Assembly (NCBI GenBank): GCA_020720705.1
Contig: DYOJ01000041.1
Span: 1-12,620, forward strand
Direction: 5' to 3'
From: Acetofilamentum sp.
GTDB taxonomy: Bacteria > Bacteroidota > Bacteroidia > Bacteroidales > JAADGE01
Length of the DNA stretch: 12,620 nt
The position numbers were made by a program, and so were the translations under genes. The notes beneath the pieces are model-generated. The model worked only from the letters and a program-made list of their open reading frames with translations, had not been told where the DNA came from and did no database searches. Below are positions 7,015-12,620 of this stretch, one piece after another; positions within the stretch are counted from its first letter, which is position 1, and the number at the start of each line of letters is the position of its first letter.

Positions 7015-7905
7015 TTACTTCAAATTTACGTTCATTGCTGAAAGCATGTTGCCGTAAACCGTATTGAGAGCTTCGAGCTTTTTGCCGAGCTTTGTGATTT
7101 CGTCGCTGTATTTTTTTGAGTGAACGACTGAACCTTGTAAGTCTGCCATCATCTTATCCAAATCTGCTTCTTTTAATTGGAGTTCGAAAATTGCGTTCAA
7201 AGCGGAAAGGTTTTTGTTTAAACCGCTAATGTGTTTGTTGTATTCAGAATTACCTGCTTTCAACGAAGAGAAGTCTAAGTCCATGGAGCCTGTTAATTTT
7301 TGATACGCTTGTTCAAACTGTGCACCTCCTACTTTTACTTTTTCACTCATTTTAGAAAACGAGTCATTAAGTGTGCCTGCCGAGTATGATACTTCTTCTG
7401 CTGATTTGCCAAAAGTTTCAGACATTTTAGACACCGATGTAGCGGCATTCTTCATATTGGTCGAATACTCTTTTGTTACAAGCGCAGCATCGCTGATGTC
7501 AGACATTTTGGCAACTTTTGTATTTAAGTCTTCGATACCTTTACCGAATTTCTCAAACAAATTAGCGTTACCTGCTTTGTCTATCATTGCACTGAACTTA
7601 TCCATGGCATCGCCTGTGCTGAGAGCAGGTTTATTTGATTTACCGTGGTCAATGCCATCCGGATTAAGTCCTACCAATTCAGGATAAACGAGTGTCCAGT
7701 CTAATTCTTCGTGAATCGGTTCAAATGCCGAAAAGAAGAAAATTACAGCCTCGGTTCCCAAACCGGCAACGAGCATAATCGTAGCACCGGGCCAGTGGGT
7801 AATCTTAAACAACGCACCGATAATAACAACCGCTGCACCAATACCATAAAGTTTTGCCATGAAGTTTTTCCAACCGTGGCTCTGAGTCATTTCCTTGAAT
7901 CCCAT
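7015..7905 (-). CDS. gldL: T9SS / gliding motor protein GldL (PorL)
   Basis: A 296-residue inner-membrane protein. Two membrane segments at about 16-34 and 40-60 are separated by the hallmark turn FKITHWPG. Polar residues of the motor core are kept: Tyr20, Lys34, His37 and the intramembrane Glu52, which correspond to Tyr13, Lys27, His30 and Glu49 of the Flavobacterium protein as I recall it. The loop between the helices is the short HWPG form, and the protein is longer than Flavobacterium GldL (about 215), closer to PorL (about 309). The extra length is a cytoplasmic C-terminal region (about 85-296) rich in Lys, Ser, Leu and Asn with heptad-like helices, probably coiled coil. GldL forms a pentamer around the GldM dimer helices in the known motor structure. 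The gene is the first after the gldK terminator and is closely followed by gldM. Confidence 0.95.
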   Translation of the reverse strand: MGFKEMTQSHGWKNFMAKLYGIGAAVVIIGALFKITHWPGATIMLVAGLGTEAVIFFFSAFEPIHEELDWTLVYPELVGLNPDGIDHGKSNKPALSTGDAMDKFSAMIDKAGNANLFEKFGKGIEDLNTKVAKMSDISDAALVTKEYSTNMKNAATSVSKMSETFGKSAEEVSYSAGTLNDSFSKMSEKVKVGGAQFEQAYQKLTGSMDLDFSSLKAGNSEYNKHISGLNKNLSALNAIFELQLKEADLDKMMADLQGSVVHSKKYSDEITKLGKKLEALNTVYGNMLSAMNVNLK

Positions 7906-8002
7906 ATCAAAAAAATTAAATGTTTAGTAATTAAATTAAATCCAAAATTTCGATAAAAGTAAACATAATTTATGAAATCAAAAAAAAAATCTATCATTTT
8001 TT

Positions 8003-8030
8003 CAAAATATAGATGAAAATATTTTGCCAA
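8003..8030 (-). promoter_or_regulatory. Candidate Bacteroidota promoter for gldL-gldM
   Basis: On the minus strand, TTGG (from 8030) is followed, about 16-18 bases later, by TATATTTTG (8011-8003), close to the phylum's -33 TTTG and -7 TAnnTTTG pattern. It is an imperfect match: one extra T in the -7 box and a slightly short spacer. It lies about 98 bases upstream of the gldL ATG and downstream of the gldK terminator, the expected place. AT-rich sequence gives many such matches by chance. Confidence 0.3.
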
Positions 8031-8118
8031 TCATTCAATTTATGTCTGATAAATATCCATTTTATTAGGTAAAGAAGAAAGGTAAGGTAGTGATTCGGGT
8101 ATTAAAACACGAAAAATC

Positions 8119-8154
8119 AAAAAAAAAACTCCGAAATCCGGAGTTCTTTTTTTT
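8119..8154 (-). terminator. Intrinsic terminator after gldK
   Basis: On the minus-strand transcript the stem ACTCCG/CGGAGT (8144-8139 with 8133-8128), with a 5-base loop, is followed by a T-run (8127-8119). An A-run (8154-8147) precedes the stem. It begins about 12 bases after the gldK stop. It should end or attenuate the porP-gldK message before gldL. Confidence 0.85.
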
Positions 8155-8165
8155 GTAAAAATTGT

Positions 8166-9581
8166 TTAGAAATTTTTGGAATCCCAATCCATTGCATCAC
8201 TTCCCATGAACGAGCGTACGCAACGGAACCCGATGTAGGATTTTGTTGTATCCTGATATTCATAAGTTCTTGCACCGCATTGCATATAATAAGCAACATC
8301 TTTCCATGAACCTCCTCGAATAACTTTACGTTTGAGTGCCGGCGGGTCTGAAGCAAGCGCATTGTAGCGATAGTCGGGGTTTAAGTCGTGCGTGAAGCTG
8401 TAGGCTGACTCATCAAAAGCATCGGATGTCCATTCAGCAACGTTACCTGCCATATCGTATAAGCCAAATTCATTTGGTGCATATCTCATAACTTGAAGGG
8501 TTCTGTTTCCGCCGTCGTCACCATAGTTGCCTCGCAAAGGTTTAAAGTTTGCGATAAAACAGCCGTGAACGTTACGCGTGTATGGGCCGCCCCAAGGATA
8601 CATAGATAAATCAAGACCGCCGCGCGAAGCATATTCCCATTCAGCCTCAGTTGGTAAGCGATAATCTTGGAAAATCGGCTCGTTCAATTTATTTTGGAAA
8701 TCACGCATAAGTTGAGTTCTCCATATTGAAAAAGCATTTGCTTGCAACCAATTTACCCCGACAACCGGATAGTCGTTATAAGCAGTATGCCAGTAATAAC
8801 TGCGTGCGAGCGGTTCGTTAAAAGAGTATGTGTAATCTGACATCCAAACCAAAGTATCCGGATAAACATTTATTTTTCCGTGCATGATGAAAGATGAGCG
8901 GTCTTTGATAGGTACGATTTCGCCGCGCTCGTTCACAACATTTCCTTTATACTCGCCACCGGTAAAATCATCGTTAAAGTCATATCTGTTTGAACGTTTA
9001 GCAGCTTGTTTGAGGTCCACCCATTCATATTCGTAAACCAATTTTCTGCTGTCGAGTTCTTTTTGTTTGTAGAAACGTTCTTCCTTTTTTAAGTACAATT
9101 CGTTCAAAGCAGCCTGATATTCTTCTTCGGCTCTATCCCACTCCACCGGAATATCCCAATTAAGATAGCATGTGTTTGCATCTTCATGATCATATTCGGG
9201 GTCTGTGGCTTCTTTAGCCGTAACATCAATATCAGCTTTGTATTCTTCAAAATCAGCCGCAATAAGCAAGCGTTTAGCGAGTGAATCGGTAACCCACCTT
9301 ACAAATTGCTTGTATTCGCTGTTAGTAATTTCCGTTTCGTCCATCCAAAACGGGTCAATAGACACTGTTTTAGATTGTGCATTGTATGCGAACGGAACGT
9401 CTTGGTCGTTTATACCCATGTTGTAACTTCCTTGAGGGATGAAAACCATTCCGTAAGGGTCGGGTTCGTACCAATCTTCACTTGAACCTACGCCGATTAG
9501 CTCGCCTTGAGGTCCTGTATTGCTGCAACTTGCGAAAACCATAGCAGCGAAAAAAATACTGAGATAACTTAACTTTCTCAT
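8166..9581 (-). CDS. gldK: T9SS / gliding lipoprotein GldK (PorK)
   Basis: A 471-residue outer-membrane lipoprotein with lipobox FASC (Cys19). With GldN it builds the periplasmic ring attached to the outer membrane in the T9SS. The body has the formylglycine-generating-enzyme (SUMF1) fold: MVFIPQGSYNMG at 45-56, DETEITNSEY at 81-90, PVVGVNWLQANAFSIWR at 272-288, YRLPTEAEWEYASRGG at 307-322, NEFGLYDMAGNVAEW at 370-384, RGGSW at 422-426 and GFRC at 451-454. A long insertion (about 105-260) separates the first two motifs from the core, as in other GldK proteins. The paired catalytic Cys that true FGE enzymes carry after GGS are missing here (SWKDVAYYM), so a structural role is expected. The start is ATG at 9581, and AGGT lies about 6 bases upstream. 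The gene begins 43 bases after porP and ends at a terminator. Confidence 0.95.
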   Translation of the reverse strand: MRKLSYLSIFFAAMVFASCSNTGPQGELIGVGSSEDWYEPDPYGMVFIPQGSYNMGINDQDVPFAYNAQSKTVSIDPFWMDETEITNSEYKQFVRWVTDSLAKRLLIAADFEEYKADIDVTAKEATDPEYDHEDANTCYLNWDIPVEWDRAEEEYQAALNELYLKKEERFYKQKELDSRKLVYEYEWVDLKQAAKRSNRYDFNDDFTGGEYKGNVVNERGEIVPIKDRSSFIMHGKINVYPDTLVWMSDYTYSFNEPLARSYYWHTAYNDYPVVGVNWLQANAFSIWRTQLMRDFQNKLNEPIFQDYRLPTEAEWEYASRGGLDLSMYPWGGPYTRNVHGCFIANFKPLRGNYGDDGGNRTLQVMRYAPNEFGLYDMAGNVAEWTSDAFDESAYSFTHDLNPDYRYNALASDPPALKRKVIRGGSWKDVAYYMQCGARTYEYQDTTKSYIGFRCVRSFMGSDAMDWDSKNF

Positions 9582-9624
9582 AATACCTGAACAATTATTG
9601 CAGTTTAGACACCTAAATTCTTAT

Positions 9625-10554
9625 TTACAAATATCTTACGTCTTTATACTTATAGTTTTTCGGAGGTTTGTATAAATCCAAACAGTATCCGATATAAACT
9701 TCGTGAGTTCCTTTATTGACTGTTACTAACCTTGATATTGACAACTCGTAGGCATATCCTACAAGTAAATCGGGCATGAGTTCAATTCCGAACATTCCGA
9801 TTAATGAATCGTGGTTTCTATAAGTAACGCCAACGTTTATTTTTTTATTGTATTGAGCGGTTAAATTCCCGCTGAATTGTATTTTGGTTCCGTCAGTTTT
9901 AACAAATACACTCGGTTTCAGTTCTATCGGAGATGTTCCGAGTCTAAAATTGAATCCGGCAGTGCCGTAATAATGTCTCCGCAAAAATGATGCCGCAGAA
10001 TCGGAATAATTAATTCTTGGGTTATGTAAATGTGAAATTGACAATCCGAAATAATAGCTGTTCATCTTTTTCAGAAATATACCTGCACCTATGTCGAAGA
10101 ACATTTTTCGAGCCGGACTTTGAGGAATAAGCGCATCGCCGTCCACGCCGTCGGGAGCTTGCCACGCCCCTTCTAAGGCTCTGTTGATAAATCCGGGGTC
10201 TATTCCGATTCCCATGAGTCCGAAAGAAGTTTGTTTGTGATAGGAATATGAAATCTTTGCTCTAAAATCTTTGTAAAAGCCCAAACGGTCATCTACGATT
10301 GAGACTCCCATTCCTCCCTTCAATTTATTTATGGTCGTATTAATGCTTGCCAAAGTTGTTTTTGGAGCACCGTCAAACCCTATCCACGTATTCCGATTTA
10401 TAACATCGGCACATATTCTCCCGTTTGTCATTCCGGCACTGCCGGGGTTTGTAAACACCTGATTATACATGTTATGAGCGAACTGTGGATCTTCCTGTCC
10501 GTAAACATGTATGATTGTTAGTGAGACAATAATGACTGCGAAAAATTTTGGCAT
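9625..10554 (-). CDS. porP: PorP/SprF-family T9SS outer-membrane protein
   Basis: A 309-residue predicted outer-membrane beta-barrel. An export signal (about residues 1-19, ending VYG before QEDPQF) is followed by the family's conserved opening, QEDPQFAHNMYNQVFTNPG, and by AGMT and NTWIGFDGAP. The middle has alternating strands such as GLSISHLHNP and IQFSGNLTAQY, and the protein ends in the typical KYKDVRYL. Members bind the T9SS core ring or dock cargo adhesins. In Porphyromonas, porP opens the porPKLMN cluster and the order here is the same, so porP is the best symbol; sprF-type paralogues cannot be excluded. A TTG codon at 10557 directly precedes the ATG at 10554; the ATG is preferred because it is the more usual start and gives a complete signal peptide. 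The gene is 43 bases upstream of gldK and should share its message. Confidence 0.88.
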   Translation of the reverse strand: MPKFFAVIIVSLTIIHVYGQEDPQFAHNMYNQVFTNPGSAGMTNGRICADVINRNTWIGFDGAPKTTLASINTTINKLKGGMGVSIVDDRLGFYKDFRAKISYSYHKQTSFGLMGIGIDPGFINRALEGAWQAPDGVDGDALIPQSPARKMFFDIGAGIFLKKMNSYYFGLSISHLHNPRINYSDSAASFLRRHYYGTAGFNFRLGTSPIELKPSVFVKTDGTKIQFSGNLTAQYNKKINVGVTYRNHDSLIGMFGIELMPDLLVGYAYELSISRLVTVNKGTHEVYIGYCLDLYKPPKNYKYKDVRYL

Positions 10555-10737
10555 CAATGTTTAATCTTAAATGGCAAAATAAAGTATTTTTTTTCAAAAA
10601 AACACTATGAATTTAAAAAATATTGATTTTTTCGTATTAATTTTTATTTCAATACAAAAAGTTCGCTATTTTTGATGCGTATCAAATTATTTATTTTCAA
10701 ATATTTGACTGTGAGAATATCTTAAAAAAATACAAAA
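10555..10737. promoter_or_regulatory. Divergent promoter region between porP and the small lipoprotein gene
   Basis: A 183-base, very AT-rich stretch separates two genes read in opposite directions, so it should carry promoters for both. On the plus strand TATTTTTG (10667-10674) matches the Bacteroidota -7 consensus TAnnTTTG, but no good -33 box lies at the right distance. On the minus strand the nearest candidate is TTATTTTG (10582-10575), one mismatch from the consensus and very close to the porP start. Neither is strong. Confidence 0.35.
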
Positions 10738-11241
10738 ATGAGAACATTTAAAAGTTTAAGCATTTTATTTCCGATTATCTTTTTGTTTATCGGTTGTATT
10801 AATATTCCGAAAAATTCTAAGTTTAAATATTACTCGAAAGATTATGTATGCGACAACTCCAACCTTCGTTTTAATTTGTTGTATATGGCTGATACTCAGA
10901 CATTAGAGTATTTAACATTTCAGAAAGACGGATTTGTATCCTATTTTGGTTCTACTGCCATGTCGCCGGACACAGTAATATTCTTTAAAATAAATTTACC
11001 GGAGCGCAAACGAAACGGGCAACCTGTTGATAAATCGGATGATTTCGGTTATTTTCTAACCAAAGGCGACAGCTTGTTTATGACAATTCACAGGGTCGGA
11101 TTGTTTGGGTCTGAAAGTTTGTTTGAACTTATCGGAAGAGTATATGTGGATAGTTTGGTGTTTAACGTAACAAAATTGCCGGTTTATGAACATGAAACAG
11201 CTTACGATTTGGGTAAAAGTGTATTTGTTCCATATCCATAG
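10738..11241 (+). CDS. Small lipoprotein of unknown function
   Basis: A 167-residue protein that I do not recognise. Residues 1-20 form a lipoprotein signal: basic start (MRTFK), hydrophobic stretch and lipobox FIGC (Cys20). The mature part alternates short polar and hydrophobic segments, e.g. LEYLTFQKDGFVSYFG, GYFLTKGDSLFMTIH and RVYVDSLVFNV, suggesting a small all-beta domain, perhaps lipocalin-like; this is only an impression. It contains no known catalytic motif and only one further Cys (Cys38). It is the only plus-strand gene in the window, is transcribed away from porP and converges on the SGNH hydrolase gene 40 bases away. The ATG at 10738 follows an A-rich leader (tacaaaaatg) and no Shine-Dalgarno sequence. 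The intact signal peptide and the lack of a competing gene make it likely real. Confidence 0.75.
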   Translation: MRTFKSLSILFPIIFLFIGCINIPKNSKFKYYSKDYVCDNSNLRFNLLYMADTQTLEYLTFQKDGFVSYFGSTAMSPDTVIFFKINLPERKRNGQPVDKSDDFGYFLTKGDSLFMTIHRVGLFGSESLFELIGRVYVDSLVFNVTKLPVYEHETAYDLGKSVFVPYP

Positions 11242-11281
11242 AGCACTAATATTCAGAATCTTGATATAAAGAAAACAGTTA

Positions 11282-12538
11282 CTATTGATTTTTATGTGCG
11301 GTTTCGTATTTTTTATCAATATGATTATCATAAGCTTTCTGAATAGCCTCGTAGAGCAAATCACCTTTGATAAGATATCCGCTTGCCGAAAAATGTATTC
11401 TGTCGTAAGCCATCAAGGCGTCTTTATGCCAGAGTGAAGATGAATTTAACCCGCCCATAATCTCGTAAAAATCCCACACTCCGCAATTTTGTTGTTTGGC
11501 AACTTCATAAATAACGGTTTGTGCAAGTGCTACATTTTTGTTGGGGTAACGGCGTCTGTAATACGCATCGTTCGGAACTGTCATCAGGATTGCGGTTTCG
11601 GGCTGTGCTTTTCGTATTCGGGATATAAATTCGAGGTAATTATTGCGATAAAATTCGGTATCAAATTTTTTGGTATAGGTGTCGTTTGTACCAAGCGATA
11701 TTATGATTAAATCCGGCTGAATTTCAGCCAATTGAGTTTCAAGTAAATTACATTTTAAAAATGAAGGTAAGCTTGCTCCGTTAATACCGGCATCGTGGTA
11801 AACGATACCGGAATCATGATTATCTAAAGCGATACCGTAAAGGGTAAATTCAGTTTGTAAACTGTCAGTATTAAGTAATCTAAGATACACTGTGTCAATT
11901 ACTTGATTTGTTTCTATAAGGGTAAATCCGCGTTCGGGAAACTCTGTAAGTTTATAGTCGGAAATGCTGAGGGAGTCCGGAATTATTTTAAAATATTGCT
12001 CTCCGAAATCGTGAAAAATTCGGATTTTATCGGTTTCATAATGCCCATAGTTTTTTCCTCCGACTATTCTTATGCTTGCATCCGTTGTAGTGGTAACTGC
12101 TGCAACACCAAGCAAACCGAGTGAGCAAGAACGGCGAAATTGAACGTTGGTGCAGGTTTCCCATTTGCCTGTCCAAGTTATGTTGTAATTGTTGGGAGCA
12201 TTGGAACGCGACATCCGGTACGGAAACACCAGACCGCGTCCGCCGGTAAGTCCGGGATACATATTTTGTAATCGCTTACGAGTTTGTCCGGAGTATATGC
12301 CTGCCTGAATATGTGAGCCGCCAAAATGGACGATATTTACCTTGCCTTCTCCTTTCAAAATCAGGTTGTCAAATTTTGAGAACAAAGTTTCAAATTCGGC
12401 GCTGTCTCCGGGAAAATCAATCCGATTTACATCGTAACGAATATATGGGAAATCGTATTCGGAAAACGGAATATCTTGCGAGAAACTTGAGCTTGCACTT
12501 AGAAAAAAAATTAAGAAGGATATTAGTAGAAATTTCAT
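11282..12538 (-). CDS. Exported SGNH/GDSL-family hydrolase (putative esterase)
   Basis: A 418-residue secreted protein with a signal peptide (about 1-20, ending SSSFS before QDIP). SGNH blocks are visible. Block I is HFGGSHIQ at 71-78 with nucleophile Ser75; the usual GDS is GGS here. The block II-like Gly is in GINGAS at 251-256. Block III is LGTND at 282-286 with Asn285, and block V is DRIH at 379-382 with Asp379 and His382. About 175 residues separate block I from block II, and this insert (about 90-245) looks beta-rich, as in peptidoglycan O-acetylesterases of the Ape1 type and many Bacteroidota SGNH proteins that act on acetylated glycans. The substrate is not readable. Lipase, carbohydrate esterase or peptidoglycan deacetylase are all possible. 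There is no T9SS C-terminal sorting domain, so ordinary periplasmic placement is expected. It starts at ATG 12538, 82 bases from the window edge. Any operon partner upstream would be outside the window. Confidence 0.85.
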   Translation of the reverse strand: MKFLLISFLIFFLSASSSFSQDIPFSEYDFPYIRYDVNRIDFPGDSAEFETLFSKFDNLILKGEGKVNIVHFGGSHIQAGIYSGQTRKRLQNMYPGLTGGRGLVFPYRMSRSNAPNNYNITWTGKWETCTNVQFRRSCSLGLLGVAAVTTTTDASIRIVGGKNYGHYETDKIRIFHDFGEQYFKIIPDSLSISDYKLTEFPERGFTLIETNQVIDTVYLRLLNTDSLQTEFTLYGIALDNHDSGIVYHDAGINGASLPSFLKCNLLETQLAEIQPDLIIISLGTNDTYTKKFDTEFYRNNYLEFISRIRKAQPETAILMTVPNDAYYRRRYPNKNVALAQTVIYEVAKQQNCGVWDFYEIMGGLNSSSLWHKDALMAYDRIHFSASGYLIKGDLLYEAIQKAYDNHIDKKYETAHKNQ

Positions 12539-12620
12539 GTGTTTAAAAATCTATATTCTGTGCCCTAAAATATCGTATAAAAATTTGATTTTTAGCATAT
12601 TATGAGTGATATTTTAATTA

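Larger units (their letters stand above)
7906..8165. other. 260-base spacer between gldK and gldL
   Basis: No gene is seen. It contains the gldK terminator (8119-8154), a possible minus-strand promoter (8003-8030) and otherwise AT-rich sequence. In most T9SS loci gldK and gldL are close together, so this gap together with the terminator suggests a separate transcription start for gldL-gldM. Confidence 0.6.

Noticed and set aside
8117..8362. 81-codon open frame on the minus strand at the end of gldK
   Set aside because: It overlaps the conserved C-terminus of gldK in another frame and runs through the terminator; it has no recognisable protein features.
8166..9581. GldK as an active sulfatase-modifying (formylglycine-generating) enzyme
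   Set aside because: The fold is the same but the catalytic Cys pair after the GGS motif is absent, and the gene sits in the T9SS cluster, so a structural ring role is preferred.
10555..10557. TTG as the porP start codon
   Set aside because: An ATG follows directly and gives the same signal peptide. TTG is rarer, so 10554 was chosen; the difference is one residue.
11056..11364. 102-codon minus-strand frame across the convergent gene ends
   Set aside because: It overlaps both the small lipoprotein gene and the end of the SGNH gene, and its Ile/Lys/Asn/Cys-rich translation looks random.

Overview
The window reads as AT-rich chromosomal DNA from a member of the Bacteroidota, probably Bacteroidia. 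The main reason is an intact run of type IX secretion system (T9SS) / gliding-motor genes, porP/sprF-like, gldK, gldL and gldM, found only in this phylum. Supporting signs are several lipoprotein signal peptides, starts mostly lacking a Shine-Dalgarno sequence, and the gene order P-K-L-M, which matches the porPKLMN order of Porphyromonas. Nothing in the sequence fixes the genus.

Layout from left to right. Positions 1-232 are non-coding and hold two clusters of degenerate 7-bp repeats facing each other. Positions 2887-233 (minus strand) encode a large lipoprotein glycoside hydrolase of the GH84 (beta-N-acetylglucosaminidase) type. Positions 2888-3269 are a 382-base gap with another 7-bp repeat cluster and a 25-base palindrome. 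Positions 5140-3270 (minus) are a coupled pair, a TrmH/SpoU-family 2'-O-methyltransferase and a class-III PLP aminotransferase, whose stop and start codons overlap by one base. Positions 10554-5419 (minus) are the T9SS block: porP/sprF-like, gldK, a strong intrinsic terminator, gldL, gldM, and a second strong terminator. Positions 10738-11241 (plus) encode a small unrecognised lipoprotein that diverges from porP. Positions 12538-11282 (minus) encode an exported SGNH/GDSL hydrolase.

How the genes fit together. GldL and GldM form the inner-membrane, proton-driven motor. GldK is the lipoprotein that, with GldN, forms the periplasmic ring under the outer membrane. PorP/SprF is an outer-membrane beta-barrel partner. 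The expected fifth gene, gldN/porN, is not here: gldM is followed within 22 bases by a terminator and then by an unrelated operon. Either gldN lies elsewhere in the genome or its role is filled differently. The terminator between gldK and gldL also suggests that the ring/outer-membrane half and the motor half can be transcribed separately.

The most interesting points are the missing gldN, the split transcription of the T9SS locus, the GH84-like enzyme with most of its sugar pocket kept but one key Asp position occupied by Arg, and the 7-bp-period arrays on both sides of that enzyme gene. I did not find an obviously new multi-gene system. No tRNA, rRNA, CRISPR array, insertion sequence or attachment site was recognised.
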